Part shown: in pieces, positions 7,607 to 17,248 of the stretch
Numbering within the stretch: position 1 is the stretch's first letter
How the letters are laid out: each line of letters opens with the position of its first letter
Assembly: GCF_029026145.1 (NCBI RefSeq)
Contig: NZ_CP119078.1
Location: 400,501-464,500, forward strand
Reading direction: 5' to 3'
DNA length: 64,000 bases
Origin: Legionella cardiaca
GTDB taxonomy: Bacteria > Pseudomonadota > Gammaproteobacteria > Legionellales > Legionellaceae
Position numbers and translations under genes: made by a program
The notes under the pieces: generated by a model
Seen by the model: the letters and a program-made list of their open reading frames with translations, nothing else
What the model was told of the DNA's origin: nothing
Database searches by the model: none

Positions 7607-9559
7607 TTAAATAAAAGTAGTTGATCCCAGATTATAAGGTAGTTTAGGAAGTATAGACGCAACGCCCATTGTTGCGATTATTTGCATAATTCCTAAATCC
7701 CCTGTGGCTTTTCGGCCTATAGTTAAATGAATTTTAATTAATTGCGTTACTTTTTCTCTGTCATTTTGATAGATAACTTTTAAGGGTAAACTAATTTGCC
7801 ATTGGTTGTCTGTGGCTTTCAGTAATTGTGGTTGTCCATCTAACTGGCTAGTCATTGTTAGCTTTTGGGTCTTGATGGCTTCAATATTACCTGATTTGTC
7901 TAGAGCGGCTTTAAATTCAAACCAACCATGTTCTGTATAACATGATTGCAATTTCTGCAACTGTGTATCGACTGATTCAGAATCAAAATTAAAAGATTGA
8001 ATTGCAGCCTGCTTTGCCCAATTTAAAACAAGCATTTGATCAACCTTTGTTTCAATAGGAATTCTATAGTCACAATTAATGTCTGTTTGTTGAGGTTCAG
8101 GAGAAGAGGTGAGTGTAGTTTGTGTGTTTTGTAGCGCTTGAGGCGATGTGGCAGCTATTTGTATTTCAGGCGTTTTCGGTTGCATGGTTTGTAGCGATTC
8201 TTCTCGCTTAATTTGATTTGAATTTACGTTGTTTGAAGCTGTTGCTATTGTTGGAGACGTTTTTTCAACGGCACTTGCTTTAGCCATAATTGGTAGTTCA
8301 ACATCACTGGTTTTCCATCCTATAGAAAAATTAATATTAACTAATTGTGTGATTTGATTTTTATTACTTTGGTATGCAATTTTTAGAGGTAGAGAGAGGT
8401 TCCATTGCTTAGCCTCTGCTTGTTGTGAATCTCGCCAATTACTTAGATTAGTTGCTGCCCTATTGGCAAACTTTTCTGTTGCAGCCTTAACTGCCACAGT
8501 TTCTTGCTCTGTAACCCAGGATTGCAAATTTAATATTGAGGCAGCTAAAGCCTGCAAATCCAATTCTGGGCTACCTTGTTGTAACCAGTTTAAAGTGAGT
8601 AGCTGTTCCATTTCAGCCATTTGCCCTAGAGGAATCGTGAGATGTTGGATGGGTGAGGTTTTTTGTGGAATTTCGTCGGTTTGCCGCATGGAGTAAGCAA
8701 TGAGTCTTGTTGCATTAGGCTGTGGTTTTTTTTGCGGCGAATTTGCTTGTTGCTCAATATTAATATCGGGGAGAGAGTAGCGAGTAGTTTGAGGAAGCAA
8801 TGATATAAAGAATGGCTCAATGATTTTGCGGGCAGCATCTCGAGTATCAATACTTTTTTGCGCCATAATTGAATAAGTGTTTTGCGCTGCATCTACCAAT
8901 GATTTAAGTTTCAGAGATAAAGGGGCTTTGCGTGGTGTGACAATCATTTGCGCGATACCTAGATTCCCTGTAATTTTACGACCTACTGTTAAATAAATAT
9001 TGAGAAAATGCACAACACCTTCGTTGTCATTTTGATAAAGAACTTTAATAGGCAAAGTAATTTTCCATTGATCATTGGTAGATTCGATAAGTTGCGCCTG
9101 ACCATCCATCTGACTACTCACAATCAGATTTTGCTTTTTTATGATTTCCGTATTACCAGACTGAAGCAACGCAGTTTGAAACTTGCGCCAGCCACTTTCA
9201 GTGTAACAGGATTGTAATTTTTGTAATTGCTCTTCAAGAAGCGGGGCATTAAAAGAAAATGATTGTGTGACAGCGTGTTTTGCCCAGCTTAAGACAAAAT
9301 CTTGCTCAATTTTTGCGGTTTCAACAGGAATATTATAGTTACAATTCATTTTATGGGGATCTTGTTGTCCTGAAGAGGCTTGCATAGCGGCTAAAGCTTC
9401 GAGAGCAACAGACGGGGGATCCATTTCTTCCTTGGTTTCTGTTTGCTCTACAGCAGCAGATGATGTAGTGTCCGTGTTAGCAGTATCTGGAACTTGTAAA
9501 GCCTGTGCATGGATGCAGATTAAATTAAACAATGCACCGCAAAGAAGATTTTTTTTCAT
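7607..9559 (-). CDS. Exported protein with three tandem IcmL/DotI-like domains
   Basis: A 650-residue protein starting at 9559, where ATG follows an AGGGA ribosome site and begins a signal peptide (MKKNLLCGALFNLICIHAQA). Three copies of a ~135-residue domain occupy about residues 71-208, 306-426 and 494-633. Copies 1 and 3 are very alike: IP-ET start, WAK-A--QSF-F, LQKLQSCYTE-GW-(K/E)F--AL--SGN-E-IK, then DGQ-QL and QW-I-LP-KV-YQND, ending in a GRK-(T)G-LGI-QMI strand. Copy 2 is divergent and lacks the Cys and the GW motif. This is the pattern of the periplasmic domain of IcmL/DotI, an inner-membrane core protein of the Dot/Icm secretion system, but here with a cleavable signal instead of an anchor. 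A Dot/Icm-linked role is inference. Confidence 0.7.
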   Translation of the reverse strand: MKKNLLCGALFNLICIHAQALQVPDTANTDTTSSAAVEQTETKEEMDPPSVALEALAAMQASSGQQDPHKMNCNYNIPVETAKIEQDFVLSWAKHAVTQSFSFNAPLLEEQLQKLQSCYTESGWRKFQTALLQSGNTEIIKKQNLIVSSQMDGQAQLIESTNDQWKITLPIKVLYQNDNEGVVHFLNIYLTVGRKITGNLGIAQMIVTPRKAPLSLKLKSLVDAAQNTYSIMAQKSIDTRDAARKIIEPFFISLLPQTTRYSLPDINIEQQANSPQKKPQPNATRLIAYSMRQTDEIPQKTSPIQHLTIPLGQMAEMEQLLTLNWLQQGSPELDLQALAASILNLQSWVTEQETVAVKAATEKFANRAATNLSNWRDSQQAEAKQWNLSLPLKIAYQSNKNQITQLVNINFSIGWKTSDVELPIMAKASAVEKTSPTIATASNNVNSNQIKREESLQTMQPKTPEIQIAATSPQALQNTQTTLTSSPEPQQTDINCDYRIPIETKVDQMLVLNWAKQAAIQSFNFDSESVDTQLQKLQSCYTEHGWFEFKAALDKSGNIEAIKTQKLTMTSQLDGQPQLLKATDNQWQISLPLKVIYQNDREKVTQLIKIHLTIGRKATGDLGIMQIIATMGVASILPKLPYNLGSTTFI

Positions 9560-9701
9560 GAAACAAATCCCTGTACCCATAATAGATATCTAATAATTTT
9601 GTGATAATAATTATGATTCGTCTAGAGGTAAGTTTTAGGGGTTTAAAATAAAAAAGATAATTTACTTCAAGTGGTTATGATTTTTAGAGGACTAGAATAA
9701 A

Positions 9702-9733
9702 ATATCCCGTAAGCGTTGCTGCTTACGGGATAT
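9702..9733 (-). terminator. Rho-independent-type terminator of the Gly-tract gene
   Basis: A perfect 13-bp stem (9702-9714 / 9721-9733) with a 6-base loop begins 20 bases beyond the stop of the minus-strand gene at 9753-10631. On that strand the stem is followed by an A/T-rich tail (ATTTTATT). Confidence 0.65.
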
Positions 9734-9752
9734 GATTAAATGCTTCTCTGCG

Positions 9753-10631
9753 TTATTTCTTATGAGTGGGTCTGGTTGAAAGTGGTGATGGATTAAAAGG
9801 CTCCAGATCATGTTCTTGTTCGTCTTCCATCCCAATAACTTTTGCCTCACTATTCTTAGAAGGCGTTGGTTTTGTTGCAAGTGGACTAGGATTAAAATTT
9901 GATTCCTCTTTTGGGCGAGGTGTTGGACTAGGTAATAAATTGTGTCCTAAACGTTGAACAAATGCATCATATAATTCTACGGTGGGCAAAGTAATTCGTA
10001 CGGAAAGTATATTGCCATCATCGTCGTGCTCAATGAAAAAGCATTTGGAATCGATGCCATTTTCTTTTTTAAATTCTTCTAACTCTTCCAAGATAGCATG
10101 AATATATTTTTTTAATTCAATTTTCTCTTCAATAGTCAACTTGTCAGGATCACATTGCAATTCAATAGTTAACGTCCGTTGTTCTCTATCAAAGTCCACT
10201 GTTAATTTATTTTTTAATAATTCTTCTATGACTGCCGCATTAAACCGTGCGTTTAATTGAGGTGTATCGCTGCCTACTATTTCACCCCAGTAATCTTCCG
10301 TTGGTTCCCCAGTAAATTCTTCAGTTGTTTCGGATGTAAGCATGGAACTATCTTTGGCTTTTTTGTTTTCCCTATCCTCATCGGTGTGGCCGCCGGCACT
10401 ACCACCGCCACCACCACCGCCTCCACCACCACCCCCGTGACCCGGGCAGCGACGGTTCGGCGCTACTTCCTGAAAGCAGATTTTACAACGAGTGCGCGCC
10501 GACTCAAGGGCAGCTTCCTCCCTTTCCTTTTCTTTTTTTTGCCTTTCCTGGAGTTTTAGAGGATCTAATAGTGATGTATTGTGAGGCTTATTTGTGTCCA
10601 TAGTTTGTCCAGTAAAAAGAAATTTATCCAT
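9753..10631 (-). CDS. Hypothetical protein with a 12-glycine tract and C-terminal NPSPL repeats
   Basis: A 292-residue soluble protein I cannot place. It begins with a Lys/Glu-rich helix, then a possible zinc-binding patch (CKIC...RRCPGHG, with Cys and His ligands) leading directly into 12 consecutive glycines. The central part (about 125-235) is a compact alpha/beta domain (TLTIELQCDPDKLTIEEK). The C-terminus repeats FNPSPLATKPT and FNPSPLSTRPT. There is no strong ribosome site: 10631 is the longest start, and ATG 10601 (MDTNKPHN) is an alternative. Acidic content, lack of homologues I recognise and neighbourhood suggest an effector-type protein, but that is a guess. Confidence 0.5.
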   Translation of the reverse strand: MDKFLFTGQTMDTNKPHNTSLLDPLKLQERQKKEKEREEAALESARTRCKICFQEVAPNRRCPGHGGGGGGGGGGGGSAGGHTDEDRENKKAKDSSMLTSETTEEFTGEPTEDYWGEIVGSDTPQLNARFNAAVIEELLKNKLTVDFDREQRTLTIELQCDPDKLTIEEKIELKKYIHAILEELEEFKKENGIDSKCFFIEHDDDGNILSVRITLPTVELYDAFVQRLGHNLLPSPTPRPKEESNFNPSPLATKPTPSKNSEAKVIGMEDEQEHDLEPFNPSPLSTRPTHKK

Positions 10632-10714
10632 ATCATATAAATGTTTAATTTATTTTGTGAAAAGAGGTTTAAATATTTACAATCTCTTAACAAAATTTAA
10701 ACAGTAGACAGGCA

Positions 10715-12259
10715 TTATAGGAGCTGGTGGTTTACTAAAAAGTCATGGGCAACTTTCTGTGGAGTTATTTTTTTGACATCCACGAGATAATTTAAATGCT
10801 GCATTGTTTTATTATTAATTATTCCAAGCAATGGCTGTAATATAGAGATTATTTGCGGATATTTTTTAAGAATAGTATTACGAATTACAGGGGCTGCATA
10901 GTATGGTGGATAGAAGTGCGCATTGTCTTTAAGCATGCGTAAATGAAATTCAGCAATTCGACCATCGGTTGTAAAGGCCTCGATAACTTGAACGTTATTA
11001 TTTTGAATCGCTTGATAAACAAGGTCAGGTTGCATTTGCACAATTTTTTTAAAATCAAGACGATAGGCTTGGCTCAAACCAGGTAAGCCATCAGGACGTT
11101 TGATAAATTCAGCTGGGGCAGCCAGGGTCAGTTGATTGGCAATCTGCGCTAAATCGCTTAAGTTAACTAGATGATGGACTTGAGCAAATTTTTCTGTAAC
11201 TGCTAATGATTCAGCATTATTAAATCCGAAGGGGGCTAACCACACGAGGTCAAAATCTTTAAGATAAGCGTCGCGAACAAATTGATAAGTTTGTCCTGGA
11301 TTTTTAATTTGACTTTGTCTTAATACAACCAGATAAGCTGTTCCAGTATATTCGGGATAAAGATCGATTTGTCCTGCAAGCAAAGCATTCTGCAATATAG
11401 TCGTTGTGCCGATATTGAATTTCTTGATAACTTTTATATCAGATTTTGCTTCAATCAACTCGGCCATTAAATGACCTAAAATATATTGTTCAGTAAAATT
11501 TTTGGTGCCGATTACAATTGAATTTTTAGTATTGTGAAAAGACGCGAACAGATAATGGGTTATTATCATAAGCAAGGCAGTAACGATAATACCCACTAGA
11601 ATAATTTTCATTTTTTTAAAGCGAAGGTTTAAACGCTGGCGATGTGAGAGCAAAAGCGTCATTGTTGCAATGACATAGTCAATCGTTAGAGCAAGTAAGG
11701 CTGTAGGAATCGCACCCAATAAAATAAGGTTCGAATCATCTAGCGATAAGCCTTGTGTAATAAAATCGCCTAAACCACCCGCACCAACAAAGGCAGCAAT
11801 CGTTGTAATGCTAATTGTCAGGGCCATAGAAATTCGAATACCACTCATAATGACAGGAAGTGCCAATGGAAGTTCAATAATGTATAGGCGTTGCCAACGT
11901 GTAAAACCAAGACTATTAGCTACCTCAAGATACGTAGGTGAAACGCCTTTTAAGCCAGTATAAGTATTACTTGTTATAGGTAATAACGCATAAATAATGA
12001 GAGCAATTAAGGTTGGTTTTAATCCTATTCCCACAAAAGGGATTAAAAAGCCAAGCAAGGCAATACTTGGGATTGTTTGCAATATATTCGTTGTTCCAAG
12101 TACAACGTTTTTTAACTTCGGTAAGCGAGTAATTAGAATTCCTAAACTAATACCAAAAATAATCGCTATGACCATGGCGCAGATAGCAATAGAAATATGC
12201 TCGCTTAATTTTGTCTGTAATTCAGGCAGATGAGATTTTATAAAGTCCCAGGCGCTCAT
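10715..12259 (-). CDS. ABC transporter permease fused to its substrate-binding domain (OpuC/EgtU type)
   Basis: A 514-residue fusion. Residues 1-215 form a polytopic permease of the ProW/OpuCB class (several hydrophobic helices, with the EAA-like loop EVANSLGFTRWQRLYIIELP). Residues about 245-514 form an OpuAC/OpuCC-type substrate-binding domain (IVIGTKNFTEQYILGHLMAELIE, then DLYPEYTGTAY). The permease-binding protein fusion is seen in some osmoprotectant importers and in the ergothioneine importer EgtU. The ATPase gene ends 1 base before this start, so the pair forms a two-gene importer. Substrate could be glycine betaine/choline-like compounds or ergothioneine; sequence alone does not decide. 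Confidence 0.85.
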   Translation of the reverse strand: MSAWDFIKSHLPELQTKLSEHISIAICAMVIAIIFGISLGILITRLPKLKNVVLGTTNILQTIPSIALLGFLIPFVGIGLKPTLIALIIYALLPITSNTYTGLKGVSPTYLEVANSLGFTRWQRLYIIELPLALPVIMSGIRISMALTISITTIAAFVGAGGLGDFITQGLSLDDSNLILLGAIPTALLALTIDYVIATMTLLLSHRQRLNLRFKKMKIILVGIIVTALLMIITHYLFASFHNTKNSIVIGTKNFTEQYILGHLMAELIEAKSDIKVIKKFNIGTTTILQNALLAGQIDLYPEYTGTAYLVVLRQSQIKNPGQTYQFVRDAYLKDFDLVWLAPFGFNNAESLAVTEKFAQVHHLVNLSDLAQIANQLTLAAPAEFIKRPDGLPGLSQAYRLDFKKIVQMQPDLVYQAIQNNNVQVIEAFTTDGRIAEFHLRMLKDNAHFYPPYYAAPVIRNTILKKYPQIISILQPLLGIINNKTMQHLNYLVDVKKITPQKVAHDFLVNHQLL

Positions 12260-12260
12260 A

Positions 12261-12995
12261 TTAATCGCTTTTCTTATTGTTAAGTAATTGGCTTACGAAT
12301 TCGCTAGCAGGATGGGCTAAAACCTCTTCTGTTGTACCAACTTGTTCAAGACCACCATCATGTATAACGGCAATTCGGTCTGCTAAACGAAAGGCTTCAT
12401 TAATATCATGTGTTACAAAAATAATTGTTTTCTTAAGCTTTTTCTTTAATTCAATGACTTCGTTTTGTAAGGATTCACGCGTAATGGCATCTAATGCGGC
12501 AAAGGGCTCATCCATCAAAATATACTTAGGATTAGTTGCCAGAGCACGTGCTACGCCTATGCGCTGCTGTTCTCCTCCCGACAATTCATCAGGATAACGG
12601 TTAAAATATTTTTCTGGTTCCAGATTAACTAAATGTAATAGTTCATTAACACGTTTAATGCGTTGTTCTTTAGGAATTTTCATTAAGTGCATAATAATGG
12701 CTATATTAGTACCTACCGTCATATGAGGAAAAAGGCCAATATGTTGAAATACAAATCCCATTGAGCGACGCAATTGCACTTTGGGATAGGTTTGTATTAG
12801 TTGGCCGTCTATTTCTATTGTGCCTGTAGTCGGTTTAAGAGAATGATTAATCAGCTTAAGTAAGGTTGATTTTCCTCCACCCGAGGAGCCTACTAATACT
12901 AATGTTTCACCATCCATAATGGAAAGATTAATATTTCGTACGGAATAAGATGCTTTATCATCAAAGGATTTGGAAACATTATATAGTGTGATCAT
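12261..12995 (-). CDS. ABC transporter ATP-binding protein (OpuCA/ProV type, no CBS domains)
   Basis: A 244-residue ATPase with Walker A GSSGGGKST (37-45), Q-loop FVFQHIG, signature LSGGEQQR, Walker B YILMDEPFAALD and switch His in FVTHD. The order and sequence are those of the quaternary-amine/osmoprotectant importer ATPases, but the protein stops just after the nucleotide-binding domain and lacks the C-terminal CBS pair that senses ionic strength in OpuA. That absence argues against osmotic gating and is shared with ergothioneine-type systems. It is the first gene of a two-gene operon with the permease-binding fusion. Confidence 0.88.
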   Translation of the reverse strand: MITLYNVSKSFDDKASYSVRNINLSIMDGETLVLVGSSGGGKSTLLKLINHSLKPTTGTIEIDGQLIQTYPKVQLRRSMGFVFQHIGLFPHMTVGTNIAIIMHLMKIPKEQRIKRVNELLHLVNLEPEKYFNRYPDELSGGEQQRIGVARALATNPKYILMDEPFAALDAITRESLQNEVIELKKKLKKTIIFVTHDINEAFRLADRIAVIHDGGLEQVGTTEEVLAHPASEFVSQLLNNKKSD

Positions 12996-13108
12996 GACTA
13001 ATTACATCATCGTAAAAAGACATTCACCAGCATAACATTCGGTTGAATTTTATGAAATTGAAAATTTAGATTAATAGAAGAACAACGATCGTCGGCCAAA
13101 CATAGACT

Positions 13109-13840
13109 TTACATCACTATTTTTTTTAGTCGTTGTGCATCCTGTGGCGCACAGCATTTCTCGTCATTGTCAAAATAACAATAAATTGCTTTTCCATTAT
13201 TCTGCCAATCACTAATCTTCTTGGCATATTCTAATAAGGTTTGATCTTCGTAGGCTCCCTGATAGGGTTTTAAATTAGGACCATGCATACGAATGTATAT
13301 AAAAGGACTTGTTACAATTTGTGGTGATTGATAAGTTTTGAAATCATAAAAGCAAAGTGCCATCTGGTGTGTATCTAACAATTCATAGAGAGACTCGCAA
13401 AACCAGCTTTTATGACGAAACTCGAACGTATAAGCGTATTGATGAGGTAAGTTTTCAATAAATTTTTGTAAACACGGAAGATCAATAGGCCAATAAGGGG
13501 GAAACTGAAATAAAATGGGTCCTAGTTTTTCTTCAAAATGACTAAAAGCATCGAGAAGTCTTGCAACACTATCGGTTGTATCCTGTAGTTTTTTCATATG
13601 TGTAATATAACGATTCGCTTTGCACGAAAAGATAAAATTTTTTGGCGTTAATTCTAGCCATTTCTTGATATTTTTCTCTTTAGGTATCTGATAAAAACTA
13701 TTGTTAAGTTCTACCGAATTAAATATTTCGGCATAGTAAGGTAATGTTTGGGTTTGTTTGATTTTTTCTGGATAAAAATTACCTATCCAACCTGAGTAGA
13801 CCCAACCTGATGTCCCTATGCAAATTTGGTTTTTAGGCAT
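13109..13840 (-). CDS. DUF72 domain protein (YecE family)
   Basis: A 243-residue TIM-barrel-like protein of the DUF72/YecE family. It opens with CIGTSGWVYSGWIGNFYP, continues with YAEIFNSVELNNSFYQIP and FSCKANRYITHMKKL, and has ILFQFPPYWP and FEFRHKSWF, the hallmark segments of the family. The biochemical role is unknown; an endonuclease-like or sugar-related barrel has been suggested for relatives. It appears monocistronic and cytoplasmic. The 236 bases upstream, up to the next gene, hold no feature I can support. Confidence 0.85.
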   Translation of the reverse strand: MPKNQICIGTSGWVYSGWIGNFYPEKIKQTQTLPYYAEIFNSVELNNSFYQIPKEKNIKKWLELTPKNFIFSCKANRYITHMKKLQDTTDSVARLLDAFSHFEEKLGPILFQFPPYWPIDLPCLQKFIENLPHQYAYTFEFRHKSWFCESLYELLDTHQMALCFYDFKTYQSPQIVTSPFIYIRMHGPNLKPYQGAYEDQTLLEYAKKISDWQNNGKAIYCYFDNDEKCCAPQDAQRLKKIVM

Positions 13841-14076
13841 GTGAATATCCTTACAAATTTATTGCTGTCTATTTTTAAATATAGCAATGGCTTTAAGTCC
13901 ATCGTAATTAATTTTAAAGCTTGTAAAGTTTTATAAAAATTTTAAAAAAATGATGATTGCAAAAGAATTGCGATAGGGTTTCTATTATTAATATCCTATT
14001 TTACTTACTTTACTTAATGTTTCTATAAGCCTTCTTGGTTAGAATACCGCGCCATTAGATCTTAAAAAAAATTAAG

Positions 14077-15729
14077 ATGAAAAAAAAAATAGAAGATGTA
14101 ATTAACAATAATGACGAAATTCCAATACCAAAATCCATCACGAAGAAAAAACCTTCTCGCAACAACTTACCCCTAAAGCGTTCAGCTTCCCAACATGTAA
14201 AATTTGCACGAAAAATGCATGAAATTGGTTGCATTTATGCTCTTTATGGAATATTGGATGCAGAGATTAGTACTTATGGCAGCATGCGTTATTTTTTTGA
14301 TGTTTTATTCGCTGGCCAATCATCCAGTCAATTAATTCATAATTGGTTATTGACACCTACAGGTGTTGCCGTTGCACTTATTGAGTCAACGGTTTTTGTG
14401 AGTTTATCGCTGCTTAACAGTACAAAAGATGACGATACTAAAAGTGCATTTAGACAGACGGTCTCATCATTTTGGCCCTACTGCCGTAGTGCTATTAGTG
14501 AATTAAAAAAGACAAATAGAGGGGTCGGTAATACACTAAAAATAGCTACTTTTTTTAGTGCGCAAAATTTAAATCACCTGGTAATGCCGCTTGGTTTAAC
14601 ATTTGGTGCAGTATCTGTACTAAATCGCATCTGGTATCAGCAGATGCATAACCGCCGAAAAGAAATGAAGAAGAGACTAACGACGCTTCTACAAGAAATT
14701 TCTGAACTCAACCCAACCTCATTTGGTGATAATGACCAGTGTCTGAATCTTGAAATATACTATAACCAAATTGAAGATCAATCACTTGTCGAACAAAAAA
14801 GTGCCTATTTATCCGCCGCCTATACGGGTCTTGCGGAAGGCTTGGCGTTCTATGTGGGGATCCTGACTTTTGTTTCGGTGACTTCCTCGGCGTTTATTCC
14901 CATGGTAACTTGCTGTGTAGCTTTTGCAATGATTTCTATTGCTACACGTATCTACGAAGAGTATGAGCATCAACGCAGTCTGGCAGTCGATCGCCTACTC
15001 ATTCAATTGCGTTTAAAACAAAAAGAAATAGAAACGTTAGATATTGTAGCTGGGAATATGGATATTAATAATCAATATGAATATATTTTCGGGGAAATTA
15101 TTGAGCTTAGTAAACAGCTTGACGCCAAAGCAATTTCTAGCTTTAACAAAACATTAAAGGGATTGAAAGAAGGCTTACGACTCTATGCGTTTGTTAATAA
15201 AATAATTCTTGGTGCTACTGTATTTTTTAGTACTGTACCTGCTGCTTTGTTGATTGGTAGTATCGTTGCCGGAATTTTAATTCTCTTGGCTACGACAATA
15301 AAGTCAGTGCTTAAACAATCTAAACCAGTCGAGCAGCCACTAAATTATGTCGTGCCGGCATTCAGTGATTATCCTCAGGAACACGTGAGTCAATTAGTAG
15401 ACAGGTTAATTCAAGTTCATGTTTCTGCAAGTATTGAAAAACCGTCTTCTTTTCGCGCTTGGTTTGAAGTGACATGGAGTTTTTTCTCTGGTTTGGATAA
15501 AGGGCGAAAAAGCATAGGTTACCTGCTAATGTTGGCTTTGATTGAAATGAGCTTGCATGATAATTATCAGGATTCACCAACAGTGATAAACGTGTCTATT
15601 GCGGTGGGCATGGTTAGTTCTTTAATTTTTGCCTTGCGTGCTCACACCTTAAATTTTGGGACACACTCAGAAAAAGAAGAGATGGAAACAAGAGAGCCCA
15701 GTAAATCTCAAGTGCTTATGCCTCTATAA
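14077..15729 (+). CDS. Multi-pass membrane protein, effector-like, unknown function
   Basis: A 550-residue protein with a basic N-terminus and several hydrophobic segments: around residues 100-112, a pair at about 250-290 (GLAEGLAFYVGILTFVSV and MVTCCVAFAMISIA), a pair at about 370-408 (IILGATVFFS and LIGSIVAGILILLATT) and a pair near 485-525. Between them are long charged helical regions. The C-terminus is Glu-rich and ends EKEEMETREPSKSQVLMPL, resembling the E-block secretion signal of many Dot/Icm effectors. No catalytic motif recognised. The ribosome site is weak. A membrane-inserted effector is the most likely reading; an ordinary inner-membrane protein is possible. Confidence 0.5.
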   Translation: MKKKIEDVINNNDEIPIPKSITKKKPSRNNLPLKRSASQHVKFARKMHEIGCIYALYGILDAEISTYGSMRYFFDVLFAGQSSSQLIHNWLLTPTGVAVALIESTVFVSLSLLNSTKDDDTKSAFRQTVSSFWPYCRSAISELKKTNRGVGNTLKIATFFSAQNLNHLVMPLGLTFGAVSVLNRIWYQQMHNRRKEMKKRLTTLLQEISELNPTSFGDNDQCLNLEIYYNQIEDQSLVEQKSAYLSAAYTGLAEGLAFYVGILTFVSVTSSAFIPMVTCCVAFAMISIATRIYEEYEHQRSLAVDRLLIQLRLKQKEIETLDIVAGNMDINNQYEYIFGEIIELSKQLDAKAISSFNKTLKGLKEGLRLYAFVNKIILGATVFFSTVPAALLIGSIVAGILILLATTIKSVLKQSKPVEQPLNYVVPAFSDYPQEHVSQLVDRLIQVHVSASIEKPSSFRAWFEVTWSFFSGLDKGRKSIGYLLMLALIEMSLHDNYQDSPTVINVSIAVGMVSSLIFALRAHTLNFGTHSEKEEMETREPSKSQVLMPL

Positions 15730-15843
15730 ATGATAAGAATTTTAAAAATAACCTCTTGGCTATTGTCTATTTTTTATTTAATCATAATAATCAAAGCATT
15801 AAGGATTAATTAAAGCGTTTTAGCAAGGCAAGGAGGCTCTAAA

Positions 15844-17238
15844 GTGCATTCCCTTTATTACTTAAGTGCAACTCAAATTATTGAATTAATTAAAACTAAA
15901 CAAGTTTCCGCAGAGGAGATTATGCGGGCTCATCTAGACAGGATTGATAACATTAATCCTTCAATCAATGCATTGACGCAACGGGTTAATCACGAGAAAT
16001 GTATTGATGAGGCTCGTCAAACCGACGCGCTTATTGCCAATAAAAAACCTCTAAAAAAATTAGCCGGTCTTCCCATTGCTATAAAAGACGCTTTAAAAAT
16101 AAAAGGGCTAATTTGTTCGGCTGCGTCTCCTGGTTGGTATAAGGCTGGGGTAGCGTCTGAAAATGCGACAATTGTTAATCGTTTGCAAAACGAAGGTGCC
16201 ATTATTGTTGGATTGACTAATGTGCCAGAGATGTGTCGTGGCGGTGATTCGGACAATCTCATTTATGGTCGTACAAATAATCCTTACGATCTCAGCAAAA
16301 CGTCGGGTGGAAGTAGTGGTGGATCGGCAGCTTTGATAGCTGCTGGCGGTGTGTCTTTAGCCATTGGTTCGGATGGTGGTGGTAGTATCGTTCAACCCTC
16401 TCATTGTACTGGCATTGCAGCGTTAAAACCAACTCATGGTCGTATCCCGCCAACTGGTTCTATCGGGGGAGATGCTTGGGGTATGATTAGCTCGATGATT
16501 AGTTATGGCCCTATGGCTCGCTCGGTTAAAGATCTTCTTCTTGGATTAACTGTTATTGCTGGTCCGGATGATTGTCATCCTTATACGCCTCCTGTAGATA
16601 TCTTATCTGCTGTTCCGCTTGAGCAACTTCGTATTGCTTATTTTACTGAAAATGGTTTTACTCCAGTGAATGAGGAGATTCAAAAGACAGTGAGGGAGGC
16701 GGCTCTTTCTCTACAGTCTGATGTACATTCAGTAACAGAAGACCGTCCTTTTTGCATAGGTGAGGCGTTTAATCTCCATTGGGATTTATTTCTTGGTGGC
16801 GACAGGGGATTAGGTTTTAAAACACTCCTACATAACCTTGGTGTCGATAAATTTTCATGGGAATTACAGGAATTTGTTCGTCAAGCGGAACTTTGTGAAT
16901 TGTCAGTAATGGAATTAAATGAGCGAATGGTTGCTATTGATCGTTTCCGCTCAGAAATGCTTTTTTTCATGAAAAATTATGATGTGTTAATAAGTCCCGT
17001 ATTCCCCACAGTTGCCAAAAAACATGGTATCGGTATCAAGGAAATTAGTGATTTTTCCTATGCAATGGCGCACAATTTAACCGGCTGGCCAACTGCCGTG
17101 GTACGTTGTGGCACCTCTTTTGATGGTTTGCCTATTGGAGTACAAGTGGCTGCCCGACCCTGGAGGGATACTAATGCTTTAGCGATTGCTGAACGTTTAG
17201 AACAAATTCATGGTGGCTGGCGTGCACCACTAATGTAA
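15844..17238 (+). CDS. Amidase signature family hydrolase
   Basis: A 464-residue amidase-signature enzyme, which hydrolyses a carboxamide bond. The family's Ser-cisSer-Lys triad is visible by spacing: Lys81 in PIAIKDAL, Ser157 in the TSGGSSGGSA loop and Ser181 in GSDGGGS. The start is GTG at 15844, supported by a strong AAGGAGG site at 15830-15836. The protein is not GatA by context, as no gatB or gatC is nearby. Specific substrate unknown. The next gene begins 10 bases after its stop, so they are probably cotranscribed. Confidence 0.85.
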   Translation: MHSLYYLSATQIIELIKTKQVSAEEIMRAHLDRIDNINPSINALTQRVNHEKCIDEARQTDALIANKKPLKKLAGLPIAIKDALKIKGLICSAASPGWYKAGVASENATIVNRLQNEGAIIVGLTNVPEMCRGGDSDNLIYGRTNNPYDLSKTSGGSSGGSAALIAAGGVSLAIGSDGGGSIVQPSHCTGIAALKPTHGRIPPTGSIGGDAWGMISSMISYGPMARSVKDLLLGLTVIAGPDDCHPYTPPVDILSAVPLEQLRIAYFTENGFTPVNEEIQKTVREAALSLQSDVHSVTEDRPFCIGEAFNLHWDLFLGGDRGLGFKTLLHNLGVDKFSWELQEFVRQAELCELSVMELNERMVAIDRFRSEMLFFMKNYDVLISPVFPTVAKKHGIGIKEISDFSYAMAHNLTGWPTAVVRCGTSFDGLPIGVQVAARPWRDTNALAIAERLEQIHGGWRAPLM

Positions 17239-17248
17239 GGGAAATGGT

